From Streptococcus oralis (GTDB taxonomy: Bacteria; Bacillota; Bacilli; Lactobacillales; Streptococcaceae): DNA of 62,104 nt. Below, one piece after another: positions 33,131-43,326 of this stretch. The DNA lies in assembly GCF_001579175.1 (NCBI RefSeq), contig NZ_KQ970759.1, positions 740,212 through 802,315 on the forward strand, in the 5' to 3' direction. The position numbers and the translations under genes are program-made. Numbering within the stretch: the first letter of the stretch is position 1; every line of letters starts with the position of its first letter. A model generated the notes under the pieces. That model was not told where the DNA came from. It did not search any database and saw only the letters and a program-made list of their open reading frames with translations.

Positions 33131-34357
33131 ATGTCTTCACATCCAATTCAGGTATTCTCAGAAATTGGGAAACTGAAAAAAGTTATGTTGCATCGTCCGG
33201 GCAAAGAGTTGGAAAACTTAATGCCGGACCACCTCGAGAGGCTACTCTTTGATGACATCCCATTTTTAGCGGACGCCCAGAGTGAGCACGACGCTTTTGC
33301 TCAGGCACTTCGTGACGAAGGAGTCGAAGTCCTTTACCTAGAGCAACTGGCTGCTGAATCATTGACTACTCCAGAAATCCGAAATCAATTCATCGAGGAA
33401 TATTTAGACGAAGCCAACATCCGTGGCCGTCAAACTAAGATTGCAATTCGCAAGCTCCTCCAAGACATAGAAGACAATCTCGAATTGATCGAAAAAACCA
33501 TGGCTGGGGTTCAAAAAACAGAACTCCCTGAAATCCCTGAATCAGCAAAAGGATTAACCGACTTAGTTGAGTCAGATTATCCATTTGCTATCGATCCTAT
33601 GCCCAACCTCTACTTCACTCGCGATCCATTTGCTACTATCGGACATGCTGTATCGCTCAACCATATGTATGCCGACACCCGTAACCGCGAGACCCTCTAC
33701 GGTAAATACATTTTTAAATACCACCCCGTTTACGGTGGCCTTGATTTGATTTACAATCGTGAAGAAACGACACGCATCGAAGGAGGCGATGAACTTGTTC
33801 TCTCTAAAGATGTTCTAGCTGTAGGTATTTCTCAACGGACGGATGCGGCATCTATAGAAAAACTACTTGTCAACATCTTCAAAAAAAATGTTGGCTTCAA
33901 AAAAGTATTGGCCTTTGAATTCTCAAACAGCCGTAAGTTCATGCACTTGGATACTGTCTTTACTATGGTGGACTACGATAAATTTACTATCCACCCAGAA
34001 ATCCAAGGCAACCTCCGAGTCTTCTCTGTGACCTATGAAAATGAAGAATTGCAAATCGTCGAAGAAAAAGGCGATCTTGCAGAACTCCTTGCCCAAAACC
34101 TCGGTGTTGAAAAAGTAACCCTCATCCCATGTGGGGACGGAAACATCGTTGCTGCTGCTCGTGAACAATGGAATGACGGTTCTAACACCCTTGCAATCGC
34201 ACCAGGTGTGGTAGTCGTTTATGAACGCAATACCGTTACCAATAAGAAACTGGAAGAATACGGTCTTCGCCTCATTAAGATTCGCGGAAGAGAATTGGTA
34301 CGCGGTCGTGGTGGACCTCGTTGCATGTCTATGCCGTTTGAACGCGAAGAAATTTGA
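33131..34357 (+). CDS. arcA: Arginine deiminase
   Basis: A 408-aa cytoplasmic enzyme converting L-arginine to citrulline and ammonia. Signature segments are [47 protein letters not shown] and the catalytic Cys398 in [11 protein letters not shown]. It starts with AAGGAGG 8 nt upstream and is the first gene of arcA-arcB-arcC-arcD-peptidase. A cre box overlaps its promoter. Length and motifs are complete. Confidence 0.97.
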   Translation: MSSHPIQVFSEIGKLKKVMLHRPGKELENLMPDHLERLLFDDIPFLADAQSEHDAFAQALRDEGVEVLYLEQLAAESLTTPEIRNQFIEEYLDEANIRGRQTKIAIRKLLQDIEDNLELIEKTMAGVQKTELPEIPESAKGLTDLVESDYPFAIDPMPNLYFTRDPFATIGHAVSLNHMYADTRNRETLYGKYIFKYHPVYGGLDLIYNREETTRIEGGDELVLSKDVLAVGISQRTDAASIEKLLVNIFKKNVGFKKVLAFEFSNSRKFMHLDTVFTMVDYDKFTIHPEIQGNLRVFSVTYENEELQIVEEKGDLAELLAQNLGVEKVTLIPCGDGNIVAAAREQWNDGSNTLAIAPGVVVVYERNTVTNKKLEEYGLRLIKIRGRELVRGRGGPRCMSMPFEREEI

Positions 34358-34434
34358 CTTCCTCACCCTTCTGATAGATAGACAGATTATACTTGGCCAA
34401 GTCCCCTAGGACGAAGTATTAGAAAGAGGTTATC

Positions 34435-35451
34435 ATGACACATTCCCTATTTCAAGGACGTAGTTTTCTAGCAGAAAAAGATTTTAGTCGAGCAGAGCTC
34501 GAATACCTTATCGGTCTTTCAGCTCACTTGAAAGACCTCAAAAAACGCAATATCGAACACCGCTATCTAGCAGGCAAAAACATTGCTCTCTTGTTTGAAA
34601 AGACTTCTACTAGAACCCGGGCTGCTTTTACAACAGCAGCCATTGACCTAGGTGCACATCCTGAATACCTAGGTGCCAACGATATTCAACTTGGCAAGAA
34701 AGAATCAACTGAAGATACCGCTAAAGTTCTCGGACGCATGTTTGACGGAATTGAATTTCGTGGTTTTAGCCAGGATATGGTAGAAGAACTGGCTCAGTAT
34801 TCTGGCGTTCCTGTTTGGAACGGCTTGACTGACAAATGGCACCCAACTCAAATGTTGGCCGACTACCTCACAGTACAAGAAAACTTTGGTCATCTAGAAG
34901 GATTGACCTTGGTCTACTGTGGAGATGGTCGTAACAACGTTGCCAATAGTCTCCTTGTGACGGGAGCAATTCTCGGAGTCAACGTACATGTCTTCTCTCC
35001 AAAAGAACTCTTCCCTGACCAATCGGTCGTAGAATTGGCAAAAGGATATGCAAAAGAAAGCGGCGCCCACATCCTGATTACAGAAGATGCTGACGAGGCT
35101 GTCAAAGGAGCTGACGTCCTCTACACTGACGTTTGGGTATCTATGGGCGAAGAAGACAAATTTGCTGAACGGGTTGCCCTACTCAAACCTTACCAAGTCA
35201 ACATGGAGTTGGTGAAGAAAGCTGGAAACGACAAGTTGATTTTCCTTCACTGCTTGCCAGCCTTCCACGACACCAATACCATTTACGGTAAACAAGTAGC
35301 TGAAAAATTTGGCGTAGAAGAAATGGAAGTAACGGACGAAGTCTTCCGCAGTCAATACGCACGACACTTTGATCAAGCAGAAAATCGGATGCATACCATC
35401 AAAGCTGTCATGGCAGCGACTCTTGGAAATCTCTATATTCCCAAAGTCTAA
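34435..35451 (+). CDS. arcB: Ornithine carbamoyltransferase, catabolic
   Basis: A 338-aa enzyme splitting citrulline with phosphate into ornithine and carbamoyl phosphate. The carbamoyl-phosphate site STRTR (in [11 protein letters not shown]), the HPTQ motif and the HCLPAFHD loop are all intact. It is 77 nt after arcA; the gap has a small ACTTGGCCAAGT dyad but no terminator. The ATG follows AGAAAGAGG. Confidence 0.97.
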   Translation: MTHSLFQGRSFLAEKDFSRAELEYLIGLSAHLKDLKKRNIEHRYLAGKNIALLFEKTSTRTRAAFTTAAIDLGAHPEYLGANDIQLGKKESTEDTAKVLGRMFDGIEFRGFSQDMVEELAQYSGVPVWNGLTDKWHPTQMLADYLTVQENFGHLEGLTLVYCGDGRNNVANSLLVTGAILGVNVHVFSPKELFPDQSVVELAKGYAKESGAHILITEDADEAVKGADVLYTDVWVSMGEEDKFAERVALLKPYQVNMELVKKAGNDKLIFLHCLPAFHDTNTIYGKQVAEKFGVEEMEVTDEVFRSQYARHFDQAENRMHTIKAVMAATLGNLYIPKV

Positions 35452-35764
35452 CATTTAGTAACCAAGCACCTTAGGGACTCCGGCTAGTAAGCATTACAAT
35501 CCATATTTCTAGAAATAAGAAGTTCGTTTAATCAGTTGCCACCTCTAAACAAACCTTCCTATCATCCTTTTATCACTAGTCTAATCCCTGTGGTGGTTTA
35601 AACCATTCTTATTCATTTTTGAACTCCCTTCGTCCAGATTGCCTCAATGCATCTACCTCTCACCTCATCAGAAATAGTATTTGCTCCAAGTATCCAATCT
35701 TGGTCTTGCTTTCAATCTTTTCTTTGAGGTCTGATAGGTTTGTATCTTAGTGAAAGGAGAGATC
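35452..35764. other. 313-bp arcB-arcC gap
   Basis: Longer than other gaps in the operon. It has a 12-bp perfect palindrome TGGTTTAAACCA at 35594-35605. No clear terminator, promoter or coding frame is seen; the arcC ribosome site AAAGGAG is at its end. Whether arcC is cotranscribed with arcB cannot be decided from sequence. Confidence 0.5.
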
Positions 35765-36712
35765 ATGTCTCATCGGAAAATCGTCGTCGCCTTAGGCGGA
35801 AATGCCATCCTCTCCACAGATCCTTCTGCCCAGGCTCAGGAAGCTGCTCTGGTAGAAACAGCTCGTTATCTGGTCAAACTGATTCAAAACGGGGATGAAC
35901 TCATCATCACCCATGGCAACGGCCCTCAGGTTGGAAATCTCCTGCTCCAACACTTGAAGGCTAATTCTGAAAAAAATCCTGCCTTTCCACTTGATTCTCT
36001 AGTCGCTATGACCGAGGGCAGTATCGGTTTTTGGCTCCAAAACGCCTTGGAAAATGCCCTAGTAGACGCTAACATCGAAAAGAGCGTCGCCTCTGTAGTC
36101 ACTCAAGTCATCGTCGACAAGGACGACCCAGCATTCGCTGATCCAAGCAAACCAATCGGTCCTTTCTATAGCGAAGAAGAAGCAAAAGCAGAAAGTGAAA
36201 AGACAGGTGCTACCTTTAAGGAAGATGCTGGTCGGGGATGGCGTAAGGTAGTCGCTTCACCTAAACCAATTGGCATCAAAGAAATCAACAGTATCCGTAC
36301 TTTACTCAATGACGGACAAATCGTCATCGCTGCTGGCGGTGGAGGCATTCCTGTTATCGAAAATGAAAACGGTTACTTGGACGGTGTTGAAGCCGTTATA
36401 GACAAAGACTTTGCTTCTCAACTGCTGGCAGAATTGGTTGAGGCAGATGTTTTTATCGTGCTCACTGGCGTAGACTACGTCTACATCAACTACAATAAAC
36501 CAAATCAAGAAAGGCTGGAACGCGTTACCGTTAGTCAACTTCAAGAATACATCAAACAAGGACAATTTGCTCCAGGTAGCATGCTACCCAAGGTCGAAGC
36601 TGCCATTGACTTTGTCACCCACCACCCTGCTGGTAAGGCTGTTATCACCTCACTCAGCAATCTCGGTGCCCTGATTGAATCCGAAAGTGGAACAATTATT
36701 GTGAAAGACTAG
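35765..36712 (+). CDS. arcC: Carbamate kinase
   Basis: A 315-aa amino-acid-kinase-fold enzyme making ATP from carbamoyl phosphate and ADP, with release of ammonia and CO2. [15 protein letters not shown] at the start, [13 protein letters not shown] and the [14 protein letters not shown] segment are the family motifs. The start at 35765 ([14 protein letters not shown]) is chosen over GTG 35750 because AAAGGAG lies directly before it, inside the longer frame. It is the ATP-yielding step of the operon. Confidence 0.96.
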   Translation: MSHRKIVVALGGNAILSTDPSAQAQEAALVETARYLVKLIQNGDELIITHGNGPQVGNLLLQHLKANSEKNPAFPLDSLVAMTEGSIGFWLQNALENALVDANIEKSVASVVTQVIVDKDDPAFADPSKPIGPFYSEEEAKAESEKTGATFKEDAGRGWRKVVASPKPIGIKEINSIRTLLNDGQIVIAAGGGGIPVIENENGYLDGVEAVIDKDFASQLLAELVEADVFIVLTGVDYVYINYNKPNQERLERVTVSQLQEYIKQGQFAPGSMLPKVEAAIDFVTHHPAGKAVITSLSNLGALIESESGTIIVKD

Positions 36713-36802
36713 TCAATTTTTAAACAAGCTTGATTAGGAGTACACAGGCAGACCAACATCATTCGTTTTATACTTTGTGACATAGTTTAGGAGGAAAAAC
36801 AA

Positions 36803-38314
36803 ATGAGTGAAAATACAAAAAAAAGGTTCCAAATGCCGTCATCTTACACTGTTTTGATCATTATCATTGCTATTATGGCAATCTTGACTTGGATCATCCC
36901 AGCAGGTAAGTATGATACAGACGAAGCAGGTAACCTCATTGCAGGTACCTATCAAACCGTTACCTCTAATCCCCAAGGGATTTACGATGTTTTAATGGCT
37001 CCGATTCGGGCTATGCTCGGTCACGAACCTACAAAAGCCGCTATTGACGTTGCCTTCTTTATCCTCATGGTTGGGGGATTCCTTGGCGTTGTCAATGCAA
37101 CTGGCACACTAGATGTTGGTATTGCCTCTATTGTTAAGAAATACAAGGGACGCGAAAAAATGCTGATCCTCATCCTCATGCCCCTCTTTGCACTAGGAGG
37201 AACAACTTATGGTATGGGTGAAGAAACTATGGCATTTTACCCACTCCTCGTCCCTGTGATGATGGCTGTTGGTTTCGATAGCATTACTGCTGTTGCCATT
37301 ATCCTACTCGGTTCTCAAGTTGGCTGTCTCGCCTCTACACTCAATCCATTCGCAACTGTTATCGCTTCTGATACGGCAGGCGTATCTTCTATGGACGGTG
37401 TCATTCTCCGGATTATTTTCTGGATTGTGATGACGGGTATGAGTACCTACTTCGTTTACCGCTATGCAGAAAAAATTCAAAAAGATCCTACAAAATCACT
37501 CGTTTATTCTCAAAGAGAAGAAGACCTCAAACATTTCAAAGTCACTGACAATGATGATACTCCATCTGTCTTGAGCAAGAAACAAAAACATGTACTTGCC
37601 TTGTTCATCTTGACCTTTATCATCATGATTGCCAGCTTTATCCCTTGGGTAGACTTGCATATCACCTTGTTTGAAGATATGAAGAACTGGTTGATTGGTC
37701 TTCCTGTTGTCGGTGGAGTGATCGGTTCATCTGCTCAACCTTTTGGTAGTTGGTACTTCCCTGAAGGAGCTATGCTCTTTGCCGTTATGGGGATTCTCAT
37801 CGGTATCGTATACGGCCTCAAGGAAAGTAAAATCATTTCTACCTTTATGAATGGTGCAGCAGATCTTCTCACAGTAGCTTTGATTTGTGCGGTAGCCCGT
37901 GGTATCCAAGTTATCATGAATGACGGTATGATCACTGCGACAATCCTTCACTGGGGCGAAGTCGGCCTTCAAGGTCTCTCACCTCAAGTCTTTATCGTCT
38001 TGACCTACCTCTTCTACCTCCCTATGTCCTTCCTTATCCCATCTTCATCAGGTTTAGCTAGTGCTACAATGGGTATCATGGCACCACTCGGTGAGTTTGT
38101 CAATGTCAAGGCAAGCCTCATCATCACTGCCTACCAATCTGCATCTGGTGTACTTAACCTCATCACTCCTACTTCTGGTATTGTTATGGGAGCTCTCGCA
38201 CTCGGTCGTATCAGCTTAGGAACTTGGTGGAAATTTGTTGCGAAACTCATTATCACCATTGTGATTGTGAGCATGCTTCTGCTTATCCTAGGCACCTTCC
38301 TGCCATTCCTATAA
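36803..38314 (+). CDS. arcD: Arginine:ornithine antiporter, YfcC/ArcD2-type
   Basis: A 503-aa polytopic membrane protein with about 12 helices of the YfcC family (C4-dicarboxylate carrier-like), not the APC-type ArcD of Pseudomonas. The start FQMPSSYTVLIIIIAIMAILTWIIPAGKYD and MPLFALGGTTYGMGEE segment are characteristic. The gene position after arcC supports arginine/ornithine exchange. GGAGG lies 8 nt upstream. It is followed at 20 nt by the M20 peptidase gene. Confidence 0.9.
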   Translation: MSENTKKRFQMPSSYTVLIIIIAIMAILTWIIPAGKYDTDEAGNLIAGTYQTVTSNPQGIYDVLMAPIRAMLGHEPTKAAIDVAFFILMVGGFLGVVNATGTLDVGIASIVKKYKGREKMLILILMPLFALGGTTYGMGEETMAFYPLLVPVMMAVGFDSITAVAIILLGSQVGCLASTLNPFATVIASDTAGVSSMDGVILRIIFWIVMTGMSTYFVYRYAEKIQKDPTKSLVYSQREEDLKHFKVTDNDDTPSVLSKKQKHVLALFILTFIIMIASFIPWVDLHITLFEDMKNWLIGLPVVGGVIGSSAQPFGSWYFPEGAMLFAVMGILIGIVYGLKESKIISTFMNGAADLLTVALICAVARGIQVIMNDGMITATILHWGEVGLQGLSPQVFIVLTYLFYLPMSFLIPSSSGLASATMGIMAPLGEFVNVKASLIITAYQSASGVLNLITPTSGIVMGALALGRISLGTWWKFVAKLIITIVIVSMLLLILGTFLPFL

Positions 38315-38334
38315 AATAGTGCGAGGTAAAACGA

Positions 38335-39663
38335 ATGACCGTCTACATCACTGATTCTATTAAACAAAGCTTTGTAAAGAGCCTACAAACCTTGATTTCT
38401 TATCCATCTGTCCTTCGTGAAGGGGAGAATGGAACACCTTTTGGACAAGCTATTCAAGACGTCCTAGAAAAGACGCTGGAAATCTGCCATGAACTTGGCT
38501 TTCGAACCTATATTGATCCCAAGGGCTATTATGGCTATGCCGAGGTTGGCGAGGGAGAGCTCCTTGCCATCCTCTGTCACTTGGATGTTGTACCTGCAGG
38601 AGATCTATCAGATTGGCAGACGCCACCATTTGAAGCAAGCATTAAAGAAGGAATCCTCTACGGAAGAGGGGCACAGGACGATAAAGGTCCTTCACTGGCA
38701 GCTCTCTACGCAGTGAAAAGCTTGCTTGACCAAGGCATCCAATTTCAGAAACGCGTGCGTTTTATCTTTGGTACGGATGAAGAAACCCTTTGGAGATGTA
38801 TGGCACGCTACAATGCCCTCGAAGAAACAGCTAGTATGGGATTCGCCCCTGATTCGTCATTTCCTTTGACATATGCTGAAAAGGGGCTCCTTCAAGTCAA
38901 GCTTCATGGCCCCGGCTCTGATCAACTCAAGCTCGATATCGGAGGTGCCTTTAATGTCGTACCAGACAAGGCAAGTTACCAAGGTCCTCTTTATGAAGCG
39001 GTTTGTAGAGGTTTAACAGAAGCTGGTTATGATTACCAAACTGCAGACCAAACAGTGACTGTTATCGGTTTGCCCAAGCATGCTAAAGATGCTAGTCAGG
39101 GTATAAATGCCGTCATTCGACTAGCCAGTGTACTCGCAAGCCTTCACTCACATCCTACTCTCCATTTTCTAAGCGACAAAGCCGGACAGGACGGCAAAGG
39201 ACTGAATATATTTGGAGAGGTCGCTGATGAACCGTCCGGTTCCCTTTCCTTTAATGTTGCGGGCTTGACTATCAATCCCGATCGCTCCGAGATTCGGATC
39301 GATATACGTATACCTGTGCTAGCAGATAAGGAGAAACTGGTGGCACAGCTCACTCAGTGCGCCAAAGACTACCAACTTGACTACCAAGAATTTGACTATC
39401 TAGCACCCCTCTATGTCGCAAGAGATAGCCAACTTGTTACTACCCTTATGCAAGTCTACCAAGAAAAAACCGGAGATAAAACTCCTCCTCTCTCATCAGG
39501 TGGTGCTACCTTTGCCCGCACTATGCCAAACTGTGTAGCCTTTGGCGCTCTTTTTCCAGGAGCACAACAAACTGAACATCAAGCAAATGAAGCAGCTGTC
39601 CTAGACGATCTTTATCGCGCTATGGACATCTACGCAGAGGCGGTTTACCGTCTCGCAACCTAA
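38335..39663 (+). CDS. M20-family metallopeptidase of the arc operon
   Basis: A 442-aa zinc peptidase of the M20 family (PepV/ArgE/DapE-like). Metal and catalytic motifs are LCHLDVVPAGD, GRGAQDDKGP and GTDEETLW; the lid domain lies between about residues 170 and 330. Several streptococci place this peptidase at the end of the ADI operon, where it may free arginine from dipeptides or act on an intermediate; the substrate is not proven. A strong bidirectional terminator follows. Confidence 0.9.
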   Translation: MTVYITDSIKQSFVKSLQTLISYPSVLREGENGTPFGQAIQDVLEKTLEICHELGFRTYIDPKGYYGYAEVGEGELLAILCHLDVVPAGDLSDWQTPPFEASIKEGILYGRGAQDDKGPSLAALYAVKSLLDQGIQFQKRVRFIFGTDEETLWRCMARYNALEETASMGFAPDSSFPLTYAEKGLLQVKLHGPGSDQLKLDIGGAFNVVPDKASYQGPLYEAVCRGLTEAGYDYQTADQTVTVIGLPKHAKDASQGINAVIRLASVLASLHSHPTLHFLSDKAGQDGKGLNIFGEVADEPSGSLSFNVAGLTINPDRSEIRIDIRIPVLADKEKLVAQLTQCAKDYQLDYQEFDYLAPLYVARDSQLVTTLMQVYQEKTGDKTPPLSSGGATFARTMPNCVAFGALFPGAQQTEHQANEAAVLDDLYRAMDIYAEAVYRLAT

Positions 39664-39682
39664 CCAGATAAAGTTTCTACCA

Positions 39683-39712
39683 AAAAAATCCCGCAGATTT
39701 GCGGGATTTTTT
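39683..39712. terminator. Terminator between the arc operon and adcA
   Basis: A 12-bp perfect stem (AAAAAATCCCGC / GCGGGATTTTTT) with a 6-nt loop, 20 nt after the peptidase stop and 7 nt past the adcA stop; usable by both convergent units. Confidence 0.92.
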
Positions 39713-39718
39713 CTTACA

Positions 39719-41224
39719 TCAATGCGCCAACATTTCTTGGGCGATTTCTTGACCAGATAGCTTATCTGGATAGTAGGTTGGCCAATTATCCATCTCCTCA
39801 AAGAGAGCTTCTTGACTGGTGCCCCCAAAGAAGATATGGAAATGTTCTGCCTTGACTGGGGCGATATTGTGGTCGCTAAACTGAACATACTTGAATTGTC
39901 CAGCATCTGCATCTGTCGCTTCAAAGAGGAAGCGCACCCCACGATTGCCTTTCTTATAAGTCAAGATTTTCTTGCCGACATACTTATACGTAAATTTCTT
40001 ACTTTGTCCACCTTGAACAAACTCCATGGTATTGTCCGTGATGTTGATTTTGGTCACATCTGTCTGATAGCCTTTTCTATAGTAGGCCTTGTACTCATCC
40101 TTGGTCATCTTGCCAGTCAATTTAGCCTTGTAGTCAAAGACTTGATCAAAAGTTCCATCTTCAAGGAAAGGATAAACTGACTGCCAGTTGCCAGCATAGT
40201 CACTCAAGGTACGGTCTTTGACATCTGCATCCTCAAAGTAACCATTGTGAACTGTCTTGGTGTTTTCTTCCTTCTCTGGTTCGATTTCTGGTCCTTCTTG
40301 GTCTGTTGTTTGTTTCAAAGCCTTGAGGTTTTTCTCCATCACGGAGATATAGTCCTCACCAGCCTTGGTTGCTTCTTCTGTTAGACTTTCTAGCGGATTG
40401 AGCACGTCTAGTTTGACACCTGTTTCTTTTGAAAGTGTATTGGCGAGGGCTTGTGAGGCATTTTCTTCAAAGTAGATATAAGAAATCTTGTTTTTCTTGA
40501 TATACTCTGTCAACTCTGCTAAACGAGCTGCTGATGGTTCTGCATCTGGTGAGAGACCTGAGATTGATACTTGCTTGAGACCGTAGTCCAAAGCCAAGTA
40601 TCGGAAGGCTGCATGCTGGGTCACAAAACTCTTTTGTTTAGCTTGAGACAAGCCATCTGTATAGGACTTGTCCAAGGCTTGTAACTTTTCAATATAGGCA
40701 GCGGCATTCTTTTCAAAAGTCTCTTTTTTATCAGGATAATCTGCTGACAAACTATCACGGATATGCTCTACCAGTTTGATAGCACGTGCTGGTGAGAGCC
40801 ATACATGGGGATCGTAGTCATGATGGTGACCTTCATCACCGTGATCATGACCTTCCTCTTCTTCCTCACCTCCTGGTAGGAGCAGCATATTGCCTGTCGC
40901 CTTGATAGTCTTGACTTTTTTCTTATCCAAAGACTCTAGCAATTTGGGAACCCAGGTCTCCATGTTTTCATTTTCATAGACAAAGGCATCTGCATCTTGG
41001 ATTTTGGCAACTGCCTTGGCAGAAGGTTCGTAGTCGTGAGGTTCTGTCCCAGCACCGATTAGAAGTTCTACATTTGCGGTATTTCCCGCGACTTGCTTGG
41101 TAAATTCATAGACAGGGTAAAAGGTTGTCACGATATTTAATTTCCCATCTGCTTGTTTTTGATTGGAACAAGCCACTAAGAATACTGTCACAAGACTTGC
41201 CAAAAGGAAGGTCAGTTTTTTCAT
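39719..41224 (-). CDS. adcA: Zinc-binding lipoprotein AdcA with ZinT domain
   Basis: A 501-aa surface lipoprotein (lipobox VACSN at about residues 18-20) for zinc capture. The N-terminal ZnuA-type domain has His ligands and a flexible acidic, His-rich loop (HDHGDEGHHHDYDPHVW, near 130). The C-terminal ZinT domain starts about residue 330 (GYFEDADVKDRTLSDYAGNW). This fusion is normal for streptococcal AdcA. It is the last gene of adcR-adcC-adcB-adcA and starts 10 nt after adcB. Confidence 0.96.
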   Translation of the reverse strand: MKKLTFLLASLVTVFLVACSNQKQADGKLNIVTTFYPVYEFTKQVAGNTANVELLIGAGTEPHDYEPSAKAVAKIQDADAFVYENENMETWVPKLLESLDKKKVKTIKATGNMLLLPGGEEEEEGHDHGDEGHHHDYDPHVWLSPARAIKLVEHIRDSLSADYPDKKETFEKNAAAYIEKLQALDKSYTDGLSQAKQKSFVTQHAAFRYLALDYGLKQVSISGLSPDAEPSAARLAELTEYIKKNKISYIYFEENASQALANTLSKETGVKLDVLNPLESLTEEATKAGEDYISVMEKNLKALKQTTDQEGPEIEPEKEENTKTVHNGYFEDADVKDRTLSDYAGNWQSVYPFLEDGTFDQVFDYKAKLTGKMTKDEYKAYYRKGYQTDVTKINITDNTMEFVQGGQSKKFTYKYVGKKILTYKKGNRGVRFLFEATDADAGQFKYVQFSDHNIAPVKAEHFHIFFGGTSQEALFEEMDNWPTYYPDKLSGQEIAQEMLAH

Positions 41225-41233
41225 TTTCGTCTC

Positions 41234-42040
41234 CTATTTGATATAACGCTTGAGTAGACTGACTAATAAAAAGACAACTACAAAGATAATGGTGATACTT
41301 GCACTAGCAGGAGTCTCCGCATAATAGGAGATGTAAAGCCCCGCTACCATTCCCAAAAAGCCAATCGCACTAGCCAGTAACATAACAGATTTAAAGTTTT
41401 TCCCCAGACGAAGGGCAATACTAGCTGGCAAGACCATAATGGTTGACACCAACAAAGCTCCTGCAGCTGGAATCATGAGGGCAATGGCCACCCCTGTCAC
41501 CATGTTAAAGAGGATAGACATAGTGCGGACAGGTAGCCCATCTACAAAAGCCGTGTCCTCATCAAAGGTCAGGATGTACATAGGACGTAAGAACAAGAAA
41601 GTCAAGAGCAAAACGACTGCAGCAATGACAAAGAGGGCAAGGACCTGCTCCTCACTGATAGTCACAATCGAACCAAAGAGGTATTGATCCAGACTCATGG
41701 AACTCGAACTTTTCCCCTTACTCATCACGATAAGGGAGACTGCAAGCCCTGTCGACATGAGGATGGCAGTCCCGATTTCCATAAAGTTCTTGTAAACCGT
41801 ACGGAGATACTCTAGAAAGACCGCAGCTATCAAGACAATGACAATAGTCGAAATAGTTGGAGAAATCCCCAAGACCAGACCAAAGGCAACCCCTGACAAG
41901 GAAACGTGACTGAGAGTATCACTCATCAAACTCTGACGACGTAAAATAAGGAAGGTCCCAAGAACTGGTGAAAAGAGGCTCATGGCAATGACAGCCAAGA
42001 AGGCCCGCTGCATAAAGTCATAGGATAACAAACTAAGCAT
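41234..42040 (-). CDS. adcB: Zinc ABC transporter permease
   Basis: A 268-aa permease of the ZnuB/ABC-3 family with about eight helices: [31 protein letters not shown] is the conserved early segment. It overlaps adcC by 8 nt, showing translational coupling. It forms the membrane channel of the AdcABC zinc importer. Confidence 0.96.
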   Translation of the reverse strand: MLSLLSYDFMQRAFLAVIAMSLFSPVLGTFLILRRQSLMSDTLSHVSLSGVAFGLVLGISPTISTIVIVLIAAVFLEYLRTVYKNFMEIGTAILMSTGLAVSLIVMSKGKSSSSMSLDQYLFGSIVTISEEQVLALFVIAAVVLLLTFLFLRPMYILTFDEDTAFVDGLPVRTMSILFNMVTGVAIALMIPAAGALLVSTIMVLPASIALRLGKNFKSVMLLASAIGFLGMVAGLYISYYAETPASASITIIFVVVFLLVSLLKRYIK

Positions 42041-42737
42041 GTTCCACCTCCTGGTCGCTTTCGTGAACGTTGAAACAACGCCATGGCGAATCTTGGTTAC
42101 GGACTAGATGGATATTGCGATCCGCATAGTCCTTGACCTCCTCAGGGTCATGGGTAATCATCAAAACAGCCTTGCCATGATGATGAGCACTATGGTGCAT
42201 AAGTTCGTAAAATTCATTTTTGCTTCCAGCATCCATCCCTGTCGTCGGCTCATCCAAGACAAAGATATCTGGGTCAGAAGCAAACATCCGTGCAATAACC
42301 GCCCGTTGTTTTTGCCCACCAGAGAGGGAACCAATCCGTTTATCACGGTGTTCCCACATACCAACTGAGTCTAGACTAGCCTTGATATGCTCCTCATCGT
42401 GGGCATTCAAACGACGGAACCAGCCCTTTCTCGGATAGCGACCCGACTTGACAAATTCATAAACCGTACTTGGAAAACCAGCATTAAAACTGGCAATCTG
42501 CTGGGGAAGATAAGCGATCCTAAGCTTTTTCCCATGAGTGTTTGTCTTTGAGATGGTTACCTTGCCAAATCTCGGCTGCAAGATGCCCAGACTAGCCTTG
42601 ATAAGCGTCGTCTTGGCAGCCCCATTTTCACCAGTCAGGGTGACAAACTCCCCACTATCAACACTGTAGTTGATGTGCTCGAGGACAGGCTCTTTGTCAT
42701 AATAGAAAGACAAGTCCTCTACTGTAATATACCGCAT
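42033..42737 (-). CDS. adcC: Zinc ABC transporter ATP-binding protein
   Basis: A 234-aa ATPase: Walker [11 protein letters not shown] (with Ala-Ala in place of the usual Ser-Gly), signature LSGGQKQR, Walker [13 protein letters not shown] and a His switch in MITHD. The C-terminal tail is short. Start overlaps the adcR stop as TAATG. Confidence 0.95.
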   Translation of the reverse strand: MRYITVEDLSFYYDKEPVLEHINYSVDSGEFVTLTGENGAAKTTLIKASLGILQPRFGKVTISKTNTHGKKLRIAYLPQQIASFNAGFPSTVYEFVKSGRYPRKGWFRRLNAHDEEHIKASLDSVGMWEHRDKRIGSLSGGQKQRAVIARMFASDPDIFVLDEPTTGMDAGSKNEFYELMHHSAHHHGKAVLMITHDPEEVKDYADRNIHLVRNQDSPWRCFNVHESDQEVEHA

Positions 42738-43177
42738 TATTTGATTTCTCCTACTAAAGCAGTTAAAAACCGCTGGATGACTTCTTGTTCATTTGGAGTA
42801 AACTGATTTGCTACTTGCTCATAGGCTGAGAGCGTGTGCTCATGGTGGTGGTGGTGCTCCGCCGCCACTGGTCGAGCTAGCTCGGTCAGTTGATAAAAAA
42901 TCACACGCGCATCTTTTGGATCTCTGGAGGTCTCTAACATGCCCTCTTTGACCAAAGACTTGATAGCCTTGGTCACTGCCGCCTGACTGACGTTAAGACG
43001 ACGAGCCAACTCAGAGTTGGTTAGGGATTCTTCTGACAAGAGCATGAGGATGTGTTCCTGAGTATTGGTCAAGGCTACGTCACTTGTGCAATGCCCGATC
43101 AGAATTTCATGCTGGTTCTCAGATCTCAAGATCACCTCGTTTAAAAAGTTATCGATTTCCTGTGCAAGCTGTCTCAT
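42737..43177 (-). CDS. adcR: Zinc-responsive repressor AdcR (MarR family)
   Basis: A 146-aa winged-helix MarR protein. HTH region [24 protein letters not shown]; zinc ligands are in the N-terminal (E24/C30-type) region [11 protein letters not shown] and the His-rich [10 protein letters not shown] segment about 107-113. It represses the adc genes when zinc is sufficient. An AdcR-type operator lies directly upstream. Confidence 0.95.
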   Translation of the reverse strand: MRQLAQEIDNFLNEVILRSENQHEILIGHCTSDVALTNTQEHILMLLSEESLTNSELARRLNVSQAAVTKAIKSLVKEGMLETSRDPKDARVIFYQLTELARPVAAEHHHHHEHTLSAYEQVANQFTPNEQEVIQRFLTALVGEIK

Positions 43178-43234
43178 GTGTTACTCCTTCCCTAGCTATC
43201 TTTTTCGTAAAAAAACTTAGATAGCCACCGATTC

Positions 43235-43273
43235 TTTACTGGTTAATTATATCATAAACCAAAAAAGAGTCAA
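43235..43273 (-). promoter_or_regulatory. adcR promoter and AdcR operator
   Basis: On the minus strand: -35 TTGACT (43268-43273), 16-bp spacer, -10 TATAAT (43246-43251), overlapped by TTTACTGGTTAA (43235-43246), which differs at one position from the AdcR consensus TTAACYRGTTAA. The -35 lies within the terminator hairpin of the upstream nucleotidase gene. Confidence 0.8.
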
Positions 43274-43308
43274 GGGAAAAAGGCGTAAAAACGTTTCCCT
43301 AAACTCTT
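43265..43308 (-). terminator. Terminator of the nucleotidase gene
   Basis: An imperfect long hairpin: AAGAGT and AGGGAAA pair with TTTCCCT and ACTCTT, followed on the minus strand by six T. It lies 18 nt past the stop codon of the 5'-nucleotidase gene. Confidence 0.78.
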
Positions 43309-43326
43309 CTAGATGTGAAATTTAAC

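Noticed and set aside
39719..41224. AdcA-ZinT as a new fusion
   Set aside because: The ZnuA-ZinT arrangement is the normal form of streptococcal AdcA.
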